A stretch of 49,058 bases of DNA. Source: Spirochaetales bacterium (GTDB taxonomy: Bacteria > Spirochaetota > JAAYUW01). A model generated the notes under the pieces. It was given only the letters and a program-made list of their open reading frames with translations. It searched no databases and was not told where the DNA came from. The stretch spans positions 1 through 49,058 of the forward strand of contig JAAZOT010000067.1 of the NCBI GenBank assembly GCA_012797605.1, read 5' to 3'. Each line of letters begins with the position of its first letter. The first letter of the stretch is position 1. The position numbers and the translations under genes are program-made. Of this stretch, positions 1 to 7,968 are shown piece by piece.

Positions 1-1
1 A

Positions 2-1291
2 TTTGTTATAGATACCAATGTTCTCTTACATAACCCAAGATCAATGTTTTCATTTGCAGAAGAAACTGTGGTTATTCCTTTAAAAGTCATAGAAGAACTT
101 GATAAATTTAAAAAGGATCAATCAGAAATTGGGAAAAATGCCAGAATTGTCATAAGAACATTAGATCAATTAAGAGTAAAAGGTCCATTAACAGATGGAG
201 TAAAGTTAAAAGAAGGGGGGAAACTAATAATTGCAGCTGGTAAATCTATGGTTATTCCTGCTGAATTTTCTAAAGAAATAGCCGATGACCTTATAATTGG
301 GACAGCATTATATTATAAATCGATGGCAGATGAAGTATTTTTTGTTTCTAAGGATATAAATGCAAGAATTAAAGCTCAAGCATTAGGTATAAGGGCAATA
401 GATTACGAAAAACAAAAAGTTTCATATGAAACCATTTATAAAGGTTATAGAAAAATAAAAATTGATTCTGAGCAAATAGATAAAATATATAAAGAACATA
501 ATCTCATTACTAATGAAAAGTATGTTGCAAATGAATTTATTGAATTGGTCGATTTAAGAAATGAAAAACACACGGCTCTAACTAGATTCATAAAAGAAGA
601 AAATCTATTAAAACTTATAAATTCAAAGGAATTGTATGCTTTTGGAATAAGACCTAAAAATATGGAACAGATATTCGCATTTAATCTTCTATTAGATGAT
701 TCAGTTAAACTAGTAAATCTTATCGGTAAAGCTGGGACAGGAAAGACCTTGATAGCAATAGCTTGTGGGCTTTTGAAAGTTCTTAAAGAAAAAAAATATA
801 AAAGACTTTTAGTTGCTAGACCTGTTATACCTATGGGAAAAGATATCGGATATCTTCCAGGGAGTAAAGAAGAAAAACTATCTAGCTGGATGCAACCTAT
901 TTATGATAATCTCGATTTCTTAACTTCTTTACAGTATGATGAACAATCTCAATCTGATTTTAAAAAACAATTAATGGAACAATCTTTATTACAGGTCGAG
1001 GCTTTAACTTATATAAGAGGTAGATCTATACCTGAGCAGTTCATGATAATAGATGAAGCTCAAAATTTAACACCTCTAGAAGTCAAGACTATAGTGTCTA
1101 GAGCTGGAGAAGGGACAAAGATAGTTCTTACTGGAGATCCTCAGCAAATTGATTCTCCGTATCTTGACGAAAACTCAAATGGTCTTTCATATGTAGTAGA
1201 AAAATTGAAAGATTACTCTATTGTTGGTTCAATTTTACTAAGTAAAACCGAAAGGTCAAAGCTTGCTGATATTGCTTCTGAACAATTATAA
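2..1291 (+). CDS. PIN-PhoH family ATPase (YlaK-like), 5' end outside window
   Basis: This is the 3' part of a PIN-domain plus PhoH-ATPase fusion, a predicted RNA-acting nuclease/ATPase. The frame is open from the first complete codon at base 2 and begins FVIDTNVLLH, the first acidic motif of a PIN nuclease domain, so the ATG at 44 is internal and the true start lies upstream of the window. The PIN domain covers roughly residues 1-120 of the visible part. The PhoH ATPase follows, with Walker A GKAGTGKT at about residues 242-249 and Walker B FMIIDEAQN near 347-355. A PQQIDSPY segment typical of PhoH lies near the C-terminus. Acylphosphatase follows after 15 bases and is probably co-transcribed. 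Members of this family are stress-linked and poorly characterised; the substrate is unknown. Confidence 0.93.
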   Translation, partial: FVIDTNVLLHNPRSMFSFAEETVVIPLKVIEELDKFKKDQSEIGKNARIVIRTLDQLRVKGPLTDGVKLKEGGKLIIAAGKSMVIPAEFSKEIADDLIIGTALYYKSMADEVFFVSKDINARIKAQALGIRAIDYEKQKVSYETIYKGYRKIKIDSEQIDKIYKEHNLITNEKYVANEFIELVDLRNEKHTALTRFIKEENLLKLINSKELYAFGIRPKNMEQIFAFNLLLDDSVKLVNLIGKAGTGKTLIAIACGLLKVLKEKKYKRLLVARPVIPMGKDIGYLPGSKEEKLSSWMQPIYDNLDFLTSLQYDEQSQSDFKKQLMEQSLLQVEALTYIRGRSIPEQFMIIDEAQNLTPLEVKTIVSRAGEGTKIVLTGDPQQIDSPYLDENSNGLSYVVEKLKDYSIVGSILLSKTERSKLADIASEQL

Positions 1292-1306
1292 AAAAGGGAG
1301 TTAAAA

Positions 1307-1585
1307 ATGATATCACGCCTCTATAATTTTAGAGGATATGTCCAAAATGTAGGATTTAGATCCTTTGTTAGAAATATCGTCACTCAATATGGAATTACTG
1401 GTTGGGTTCAAAATATGTCAGATGGATCTGTCTCAGCCCTTTTTGAAGGAGAAAAAAGCAATATAGATAACGCTATTGCAAAAATTGTAAATGGTAATGG
1501 CATTGTAGAGGTTACTGATTTTGTGGTTGTAGAAGAAAAATATCTTCAACAGAGGTGTTTTAAATCTTTTTTTATTAAATTTTGA
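1307..1585 (+). CDS. acyP: Acylphosphatase
   Basis: This small cytoplasmic enzyme hydrolyses acyl phosphates such as acetyl phosphate or carbamoyl phosphate. The 92-residue length fits the family. The phosphate-binding loop is GYVQNVGFR with catalytic Arg18, and the second signature GWVQNMSDGSV supplies Asn36. The usual loop reads VQGVGFR; here the Gly is Asn, a mild deviation. The ATG is preceded by AAAGGGAG at suitable spacing. It sits 15 bases after the PhoH gene and just ahead of the LysM gene, so the three probably form one transcript. The last residues (CFKSFFIKF) are less typical of the family but do not affect the core. Confidence 0.93.
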   Translation: MISRLYNFRGYVQNVGFRSFVRNIVTQYGITGWVQNMSDGSVSALFEGEKSNIDNAIAKIVNGNGIVEVTDFVVVEEKYLQQRCFKSFFIKF

Positions 1586-1610
1586 CTTGATTTTTACCGA
1601 ATCAATTTGT

Positions 1611-2300
1611 ATGAAGCAACCTTCAAATAACTTTCAAAAAATAGTCATCCCATTCTTTATTATGATTTTATTTTTTTTCTTATCTTTTTCCAATTTCATA
1701 ATTGATATAAAAAATTTTTCTAAAAGCTCTGAAGATGGTATAACAAACAGTATTTATTATTATCAACCTATTATTCAGAGACTGGAAAAACCAAAGATTT
1801 TATTAACTATTTCAGAAAACACTACATATAAGGTACAAAAAGGTGATACCTTGTATGGAATAGCAAAAAAATTCAATGTTTCTATCGAAGAGCTTAGAAA
1901 AGCTAACAATTTGAAAGAGTCTGATATTTTAAAAATAGGAATGATTCTCAATATCCCTTCAAAATCACTTATAATATATTCGCCAGTAGATAATTATGAC
2001 CTTAAACTAAAAACTGAAAAAATACTTCTATTGTACTTAAAAAGCAATATAATATTTTCACCAGTATCAAATGGTGAAATTATATATGTTGGAGAAATAT
2101 CTGGTTTTGGGAAATCAGTTATTGTTAAAATAGAAGATTATAGCATAGTTGTTTCTAATTTACAGGAAATTTTTGTTCAAAATAAACAAATAGTCAATTT
2201 GCAAACCTGCATTGGGTTTGCACCAGAAGATAATGTTTTAAATCTATCTGTCTTTTTCAAAGAAAAAATGCTTAGTTTGAAAGAATTTCTAAAAAAATAA
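1611..2300 (+). CDS. Membrane-anchored LysM protein with degenerate M23/LytM domain (NlpD-like)
   Basis: This is a predicted inner-membrane-anchored periplasmic peptidoglycan-binding protein. I use the ATG at 1611; a TTG at 1587 in the same frame would add eight residues, and neither has a clear ribosome binding site. A hydrophobic segment (about residues 11-32) is followed by one LysM domain (about 73-116, YKVQKGDTLYGIAKKF). The C-terminal part (149-222) has the glycine pattern of an M23/LytM fold (SPVSNGEIIYVGEISGFG), but the zinc ligands are absent: IEDYSIVVSNL stands where HGxGxxYxHL is expected, and LNLSVFFK replaces the HLH motif. This is the architecture of NlpD/EnvC-type amidase activators. 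The next gene is a sigma factor, a neighbourhood reminiscent of nlpD-rpoS in gammaproteobacteria. An activator role is inference. Confidence 0.8.
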   Translation: MKQPSNNFQKIVIPFFIMILFFFLSFSNFIIDIKNFSKSSEDGITNSIYYYQPIIQRLEKPKILLTISENTTYKVQKGDTLYGIAKKFNVSIEELRKANNLKESDILKIGMILNIPSKSLIIYSPVDNYDLKLKTEKILLLYLKSNIIFSPVSNGEIIYVGEISGFGKSVIVKIEDYSIVVSNLQEIFVQNKQIVNLQTCIGFAPEDNVLNLSVFFKEKMLSLKEFLKK

Positions 2301-2386
2301 TATTTTAAAAAAGTATTTTTTCGATTTTGTTGTATTATTATATAGTAAAATTTAAGGATATAATTTATCAAACCTAGGAGGGTAAG

Positions 2387-3406
2387 ATGAGTAATTCTGA
2401 ATCCTTCTTTTTTAATAATAATAAAGAAGATAGTTTTTTGGAATATGAAATTGAGGAGGAAGAGAAAAAGATAATACAGGATGAATCAATCCTAAATGAT
2501 GTCTTTTCGCTTTATTTTAAAGAAGTAAATCATTATGATCTTTTAACTTCTGATGAAGAAGTTGTTTTTTTTAAGAGATTAAGGGATAAAGAAAAAGAGC
2601 TAACTTTTTTATTTGATAAATTTAAGAAAGTAATTGATTTGAAAGAGAAAAGAAGGATAAAAACGGCTATTTTTGAAATTGAAAATGAAATTGATTGTAT
2701 TAAAAATAAAATAGTGGTATCAAATCTTCGTTTAGTTGTTTCTGTAGCTAAAAGATTTCAAAATAAATATATATCTCTTATTGATTTGATAAATGAAGGC
2801 AACATTGGCCTTTTAGAAGCTATTGACAAATTTGATTACCGAAAGGGAAATAAATTTTCCACATATGCCCTTTATTGGATTAAACAAGCTATAACTAAGA
2901 CTTTATCCGATAAAGCCAGAATTATTAGAATACCAAATTACCTAAATAACCTGTTAAATAAGATTAATGAATACATAGATTTTTACACAAAAACATATGG
3001 CGTAAATCCATCAATTTCTCTTCTATCGGAAGAATTTTGTATTCCAGAAAAAAAATTAAAGCAAATATTAGAACTTAACAAGGAAATAAATTTTTTAGAA
3101 GAACCAATTCAAATGGATTCAAACTCGGTAATTGGTGATTATATAGCTTCAAATAGTTTAGAGGAAGAGATTCTTGATGAGTATCAACGTCAATGGATGA
3201 AACACTCATTACAATTAGCATTTTCTAAACTTACACCTAGAGAAAAGTTAGTGCTTGAGCTTAGATATGGGTTAAAAGGTAATAAATCGTATACTCTTGA
3301 AGAAACTGGTAAAATGCTATCATTAACTCGTGAAAGAATTAGACAGATTCAGAATAATGGATTAAATAAGATTAAACAATGCATTGAAGCAGAGATTAAA
3401 ATATAA
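2387..3406 (+). CDS. Sigma-70 family RNA polymerase sigma factor (RpoS/RpoD-like, no region 1.1)
   Basis: This sigma factor directs RNA polymerase to promoters. A very strong AGGAGGG site precedes the ATG. Region 1.2 (about residues 40-70) is followed by region 2 with NLRLVVSVAKRF, LIDLINEGNIGLLEAIDKFD, KFSTYALYWIKQAI and RIIRIPNYLNN, then region 3, then region 4 with LTPREKLVLELRYGLKG and the helix-turn-helix SLTRERIRQIQNNGLNKIK. At 339 residues it lacks region 1.1. Regions 2.3-2.4 are close to housekeeping sequences, so it should read TTGACA/TATAAT-like promoters. It could be the primary sigma factor or a group 2 (RpoS-like) factor. Its position directly after an NlpD-like gene favours RpoS, but this is only a hint. 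Confidence 0.93.
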   Translation: MSNSESFFFNNNKEDSFLEYEIEEEEKKIIQDESILNDVFSLYFKEVNHYDLLTSDEEVVFFKRLRDKEKELTFLFDKFKKVIDLKEKRRIKTAIFEIENEIDCIKNKIVVSNLRLVVSVAKRFQNKYISLIDLINEGNIGLLEAIDKFDYRKGNKFSTYALYWIKQAITKTLSDKARIIRIPNYLNNLLNKINEYIDFYTKTYGVNPSISLLSEEFCIPEKKLKQILELNKEINFLEEPIQMDSNSVIGDYIASNSLEEEILDEYQRQWMKHSLQLAFSKLTPREKLVLELRYGLKGNKSYTLEETGKMLSLTRERIRQIQNNGLNKIKQCIEAEIKI

Positions 3407-3427
3407 AACTTAAGATATAAAACTTAA
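3401..3427. repeat. 13-bp tandem duplication across the sigma-factor stop codon
   Basis: The 13-base string atataaaacttaa occurs at 3401-3413 and again at 3415-3427. The first copy contains the TAA stop (3404-3406) of the sigma gene. A third, imperfect copy may follow. It looks like a replication-slippage duplication. Confidence 0.6.
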
Positions 3428-3443
3428 AATATAAATAATTCTA

Positions 3444-4211
3444 ATGGAAAATAAGAAATTTTGTTCAAAATACATTTTCGATAAGATTATTTTTTTAATT
3501 TTCATAATTTTATTTATTTGTATAATAGGGTGTACATATTTTGAGAAAAGTAAAAAAGAAATAATTGAAGAAAATAAAGATACCAACTATAACTTAAGTA
3601 GTTATTTTAGTCCAAGTACTGACTATAATTCACCTTTATCATTATTCGAAACGACATTAAATTTTGAAATACAAGATTTGATTTCTGAAATTGAAACTTA
3701 TCCTTATATAAAAATCGTCGCTTCTATGCCAACCCAAACTCCATTATGGATAAACGATAAAACCTTCTGGATAGAGCAAGATTCTGAAAAGACAATAAAT
3801 ATTGTATATGAAAGAGAAGATGAATCTCTTGCCGCAGTAAAAAGACTTGCTGAAAATGAGATCAAAACCAGGATAGATATAAATCTAAGATTTCTTTTAG
3901 ATTTGGAACTATCTGAATCTTTTAAAATTTTAAATATTAATGATGTTGATTTGCTTTCTTTCATTAGATTTGAAATCCAAAGTGTTAAATTTAATATTAA
4001 TCCTAATTTCAAAGAAAATTACTGGCAGTATATTATAATTAAATTTGATAATCAGAATATTTCATTTTATAGGTATTATATTTATCTTAAATTATTCTGT
4101 AAATCTTATGAAGAAATTAGAAATCAATTTATATTAAAACTATATAACCAAAAGATAAATGACAGAAGCAAGATCGAGCTAATTATAAACTATTTTCAAA
4201 TTAAAAGATAG
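3444..4211 (+). CDS. Predicted lipoprotein, function unknown
   Basis: The N-terminus carries a long hydrophobic stretch (about residues 14-29) ending in the lipobox IIGC, so Cys30 is the likely lipidated residue after signal peptidase II. The mature part is about 225 residues. Its middle (IKIVASMPTQTPLWIND, then LAAVKRLAENEIKTRIDINL) has the pattern seen in LPP20-like lipoproteins, where a Trp-containing segment is followed by an alanine-rich helix, but the match is weak. There is no clear ribosome binding site before the ATG. It follows the sigma gene by 37 bases and may be expressed with it. I cannot assign a function. Confidence 0.75.
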   Translation: MENKKFCSKYIFDKIIFLIFIILFICIIGCTYFEKSKKEIIEENKDTNYNLSSYFSPSTDYNSPLSLFETTLNFEIQDLISEIETYPYIKIVASMPTQTPLWINDKTFWIEQDSEKTINIVYEREDESLAAVKRLAENEIKTRIDINLRFLLDLELSESFKILNINDVDLLSFIRFEIQSVKFNINPNFKENYWQYIIIKFDNQNISFYRYYIYLKLFCKSYEEIRNQFILKLYNQKINDRSKIELIINYFQIKR

Positions 4212-4436
4212 AGATTAAAAATAACTTGACAAAAACAAAATTAAATTTACTGATAAGGCAGTTCTGTATGGAATATCTTTTCATCAGTTCTAAAAATCAG
4301 GGTATTTAAATAATATAAAATTCATGTTATTATTATAATAAAAAATTTTGATGTTACTTAAATTAAATTTAATATAAAAGATAGTATTTCTTTTTATTTC
4401 AAGAGGAAAAATAAATAAATTTATAGGAGCAATTTG

Positions 4437-6035
4437 ATGGGAGATCATTTAGATCAGCCAGAAATTCAAAATGAAGAATCAAATGAATCACTAAACTCGA
4501 AAAATGGGAAAAGAATTTTAATTAAAACCAAGAAAAAAACAGTAAAAAAAGATGATGAAAGTAATATCAATAATACTGTAAGCGACAGCTTGACTAATGA
4601 AAACGAATTTGCTGAACCTTTTAATTTCAATGAAAAGATAGGCAGCTTTGAAAAAGAAGAAACGAATGTATCTAATAAAGAAGAGCAAAATCAAAATCAA
4701 AGTTCATTAGATAATACTCAAATTGAAAATGAAGAAACTGAACAATATAGATTCATAGAGCCAGTAATAACTTTAAATAAGCTTTTAGAAAAACCAGTAC
4801 CTGATCTTATAGAATACTTAAAACAAATGGGACAAAAACAAATAAGGTATTCTAAAAAAGAAGAAATAGTTCTTCAAATACTAAAATTACAAGCTAAAGC
4901 AAAAGGTTCAATAAAAGTAGAAGGTGTATTTGAACAGGTTAAAGAGTATGGTTTTCTAAGATTTTCATACTACTCTTATATCGAATCCGATGGGGATGTT
5001 TACATTTCACCATCTATTATTAGAAATTATGGATTAAGGACTGGAGATACATTACTTGGATATATTAGACCTCCTAATCCAAATAGCACCAACACAGAAA
5101 AATACTTTGCCTTAGAAAGAATTGAACAAATAAATTTCTGTACTCCTGAAGTAACAAAATCTCGAATTGCTTTTGAAAATCTTATACCAATATATCCAGA
5201 TAGGAGAATAAAACTTGAATATGCAACTGAGAAGATTTCAACAAGAATATTGGATCTATTTGCTCCTATAGGTATTGGGCAAAGGGCACTAATTGTCGCT
5301 CCTCCTAAAGCTGGTAAAACTATGATGCTTCAAGAAATTGCCAATGGTATTTATAGAAATCATCCTGATTACCATGTGATTATACTTTTAATAGATGAAA
5401 GACCAGAAGAAGTCACTGATATGAAGGAAAATGTCCCTTCTGCAGAAGTAATATCTTCAACTTTCGATGAACAACCTTCAAGGCATATAAAAGTTTCAGA
5501 AATAGTCATTGAGAAAGCAAAAAGAATTGTGGAGATGGGTAAACATGTAGTTATTTTACTTGATTCAATAACAAGGCTTGGAAGAGCATATAACTTGACA
5601 GTTCAGGCTTCTGGTAAAGTTCTTTCAGGTGGTGTTGATGCTAGTGCTTTGCATGGTCCAAAGAAATTTTTTGGTGCAGCAAGAAATATACGAAATGGTG
5701 GATCATTGACCATATTGGCAACAGCTCTTGTTGAAACAGGTTCAAAAATGGATGATGTCATATTCGAAGAATTTAAAGGAACTGGAAATAGTGAAATAAT
5801 ACTATTAAGAAAACTTGCAGATAGAAGGGTTTTCCCAGCAATAGATTTAATAAGATCATCTACAAGAAAGGAAGACTTACTGTTAAATGAAGAAGAGAGG
5901 ACGAGAATCTGGGCTTTAAGAAATGCAATGGCAGATTGGGATGAGATACAAGCGACACAAAAGGTTATTGAAAAGATGAGATCTACAAGAGACAATAATG
6001 AGTTCCTTGCCGAAATTGTAAAAAGTAGTAGTTAA
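4437..6035 (+). CDS. rho: Transcription termination factor Rho with long disordered N-terminal arm
   Basis: Rho is the hexameric RNA-dependent ATPase that ends untranslated transcripts. I choose the ATG at 4437 over the TTG at 4434 because the TAGGAG at 4424-4429 then sits seven bases upstream. Residues 1 to about 105 are low complexity: a basic patch (KRILIKTKKKTVKK) followed by a stretch rich in Asn, Glu, Gln and Ser. The Rho N-terminal helical domain (LLEKPVPDLIEYLKQMG) and an OB-fold RNA-binding domain follow. The ATPase core has P-loop APPKAGKT (288-295), LLIDERPEEVTDM, and Walker B HVVILLDSITRLGRAYN. RpmE and ThyX genes follow in the same direction. The N-terminal arm is the unusual part. 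Confidence 0.97.
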   Translation: MGDHLDQPEIQNEESNESLNSKNGKRILIKTKKKTVKKDDESNINNTVSDSLTNENEFAEPFNFNEKIGSFEKEETNVSNKEEQNQNQSSLDNTQIENEETEQYRFIEPVITLNKLLEKPVPDLIEYLKQMGQKQIRYSKKEEIVLQILKLQAKAKGSIKVEGVFEQVKEYGFLRFSYYSYIESDGDVYISPSIIRNYGLRTGDTLLGYIRPPNPNSTNTEKYFALERIEQINFCTPEVTKSRIAFENLIPIYPDRRIKLEYATEKISTRILDLFAPIGIGQRALIVAPPKAGKTMMLQEIANGIYRNHPDYHVIILLIDERPEEVTDMKENVPSAEVISSTFDEQPSRHIKVSEIVIEKAKRIVEMGKHVVILLDSITRLGRAYNLTVQASGKVLSGGVDASALHGPKKFFGAARNIRNGGSLTILATALVETGSKMDDVIFEEFKGTGNSEIILLRKLADRRVFPAIDLIRSSTRKEDLLLNEEERTRIWALRNAMADWDEIQATQKVIEKMRSTRDNNEFLAEIVKSSS

Positions 6036-6147
6036 ATAAATTGATTGCAAATTAAAAAATATCTGTTATTTTGAAAAAGCAATTAATGATAACAAAAATA
6101 TCTATAATTAATTAAGAATAAATCAAAATAATAAGGAACGGGAAGAT

Positions 6148-6360
6148 ATGAAAAAAGGTATTCATCCAAATTTTCAAAAATCTATTATCAAATGCGCATG
6201 CGGAAATGTTATGGAAACAATGTCAATAAAACCAGAGATGCATGTAGAAATATGTTCTGCCTGCCATCCTTATTTTACCGGTAAATCTGAAAGAAATGTT
6301 GACACTACTGGTAGAGTGGAAAAATTTAAAAACAAGTATGGTAAAATAAATAAAAAATAA
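6148..6360 (+). CDS. rpmE: 50S ribosomal protein L31, zinc-binding type
   Basis: Ribosomal protein L31 is a small late-assembling protein of the large subunit that bridges to the small subunit. All 70 residues fit the family: the start KKGIHPNF, the zinc cysteines in CACGNV and [10 protein letters not shown], and the end [11 protein letters not shown]. Four cysteines are retained, so this is the zinc-containing (C+) form. GGAACGGGAAG precedes the ATG. A perfect TATAAT lies at 6103-6108, without a convincing -35 box, and could give the gene its own promoter apart from rho. Confidence 0.97.
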   Translation: MKKGIHPNFQKSIIKCACGNVMETMSIKPEMHVEICSACHPYFTGKSERNVDTTGRVEKFKNKYGKINKK

Positions 6361-6372
6361 GATAATTTTTTA

Positions 6373-7062
6373 ATGAAAGTTCTTCTCTTATCATATACAC
6401 CAGAACCTGAAAAACAGGTGGCGATTGCAGCAAATCTTTGTTATTCAAATAGTGATATTGAGCAGGTTAAGCAAAAATTTTATGATAAAGAAGAGCAAAA
6501 AAGATTAATATCTATTCTTTTACTTCATAACCATCTTTCTCCTTTTGAACATGCTTCATTTACTTTTGGAATTCAGGATGTTAGTAGAAGTTTGACTCAT
6601 CAATTAGTTCGTCATCGTATAGCATCATATTCACAACAATCACAAAGATATGTTACGATGAAAAAAGATCTTCCTTATATCTTACCATTCTCAATTGAAA
6701 AAAGCAAATATAGGGAAGATTTTATAAATTATATTAATGATGGTAAAAAACTTTACGAGGAAATGATTAAAGATGGTATTCCTAAGGAAGATGCAAGGTA
6801 CTTACTTACAAATGCAACATGTTCAAATATAATTGTAACGATGAATGCAAGATCACTTTTAAACTTTTTTGAACTCCGTTGTTGCAAGCATGCTCAATGG
6901 GAAATCCGAAAACTTTCTTTTATAATGCTATCTAGAGTAAAAAAAGTAGCACCACTATTATTCGAAAAAGCAGGTCCATCCTGTAAAAGAGGCTTTTGTC
7001 GAGAAAATGATGAGAACTGCGATTGGTTTTTAAAATTTAAGGGCGATATTTCTTCCCTTTAA
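6373..7062 (+). CDS. thyX: Flavin-dependent thymidylate synthase
   Basis: ThyX makes dTMP from dUMP using methylenetetrahydrofolate and FAD/NADPH, replacing ThyA. The family signature RHRx7S is exact: RHRIASYSQQS at residues 80-90, continuing QRY. Other conserved parts are SPFEHASFTF and NARSLLNFFELRCCKHAQWEIR, which carries substrate-binding residues. The 229-residue length is normal. It starts 12 bases after rpmE without a visible ribosome binding site, so translational coupling is likely. Its last 26 bases overlap the convergent ttcA gene. With the B12-dependent NrdJ elsewhere in the window, it suggests oxygen-independent deoxynucleotide synthesis. Confidence 0.97.
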   Translation: MKVLLLSYTPEPEKQVAIAANLCYSNSDIEQVKQKFYDKEEQKRLISILLLHNHLSPFEHASFTFGIQDVSRSLTHQLVRHRIASYSQQSQRYVTMKKDLPYILPFSIEKSKYREDFINYINDGKKLYEEMIKDGIPKEDARYLLTNATCSNIIVTMNARSLLNFFELRCCKHAQWEIRKLSFIMLSRVKKVAPLLFEKAGPSCKRGFCRENDENCDWFLKFKGDISSL

Positions 7063-7822
7063 AATCTGGTGGAGAAAAACTATTATCTAGAAAAAATTTA
7101 GGACTGGGATTTCTAAAAGCCGCAAAAATATTCTTTTTTATTTGTGGTAATTCTACCTCTAATTCATTTAATAATCTTTGTATTCTTTTTCTTCTTTTAT
7201 TGTCACCTATTTTGCATCTACTTTTTATTATTGGTAATCTATGAGATTTTACATAACTAGATATTTTATTTTCTTCCATATATGCTAAAGGTCTTATTAA
7301 CCAGAATTTGTCTTCCAAAATAGATAATCTTGGAAGTTCTGATGCTAAAGTTCTGTTAAAAAAAATATTCATAATAGAGGTTGTAACAATATCATCAAGG
7401 GTATGTCCAAGAGCTATCTTTTTGATTCCAAGTTTTTCAGCTTCATCTAAAAACCACTTTCTTCTTATTTGAGAGCAGAGATAACAGGGATTTTTTCTAT
7501 GATTTTCATGATTTGCAATAAATGGATGCAAATCTGATAATTTTAAATGAAACTCAATATTACGCTCCTTACAATAATTTTCTAGTTCTTTGTAAGAAAT
7601 CGAATCTTTGGATAAAGTAATATGAAATGCTACTATCTGATAGGTTTTTGGAAAAATCCTTATTTTCTGATTTTCATAAAGAAGATCTAAAAGTGTAAGA
7701 GAATCTTTCCCTCCAGAAAGGCAGACCATAATTTTATCACCATCTTCTATCATGCCATAATCTATTATAGATCTTCCCATTACTTTAAGAAGTTCAATTT
7801 TCTGGCTATCTTTACATTTCAT
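7037..7822 (-). CDS. ttcA: TtcA-type tRNA 2-thiocytidine synthetase, iron-sulfur
   Basis: This PP-loop ATPase most likely thiolates cytidine 32 in tRNA with a 4Fe-4S cluster. The PP-loop SGGKDS is at residues 36-41. The first cysteine pair is PCYLC (Cys114, Cys117), followed by ALGHTLDDIVTTSIMNIFF and WLIRPLAY, all typical of TtcA. In many homologues a second CxxC follows; here only one cysteine remains (Cys204 in KSRCKIGDNKR). Three cysteines agree with the three-cysteine cluster known for TtcA, so it may still be active. An AGGAAA site precedes the ATG on the minus strand. The C-terminal coding end overlaps the end of thyX tail to tail (7037-7062). Another TtcA/TilS-superfamily thiolase is possible. 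Confidence 0.88.
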   Translation of the reverse strand: MKCKDSQKIELLKVMGRSIIDYGMIEDGDKIMVCLSGGKDSLTLLDLLYENQKIRIFPKTYQIVAFHITLSKDSISYKELENYCKERNIEFHLKLSDLHPFIANHENHRKNPCYLCSQIRRKWFLDEAEKLGIKKIALGHTLDDIVTTSIMNIFFNRTLASELPRLSILEDKFWLIRPLAYMEENKISSYVKSHRLPIIKSRCKIGDNKRRKRIQRLLNELEVELPQIKKNIFAAFRNPSPKFFLDNSFSPPDFKGKKYRP

Positions 7823-7968
7823 TTTAATTTCCTAAATCTTCAAAAAAAGAAAACAAATTTTCCGATAAAGTAAATAAAATTACTATATTGACAAAAATAT
7901 AAAAAAAGAAAGTATTAGTGAAAATAAGATAAAAAAAAAGAAAATAAATAAAGAAGTAGAAGTTTAAA

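Noticed and set aside
4212-4436. Structured leader or riboswitch before rho
   Set aside because: TTGACA at 4226-4231 lacks a good -10 partner, and I could not find a convincing stem beyond AT-rich pairing.
5603-5995. 130-codon antisense frame within rho
   Set aside because: It lies fully inside the conserved ATPase core of rho, with no ribosome binding site or recognisable product.
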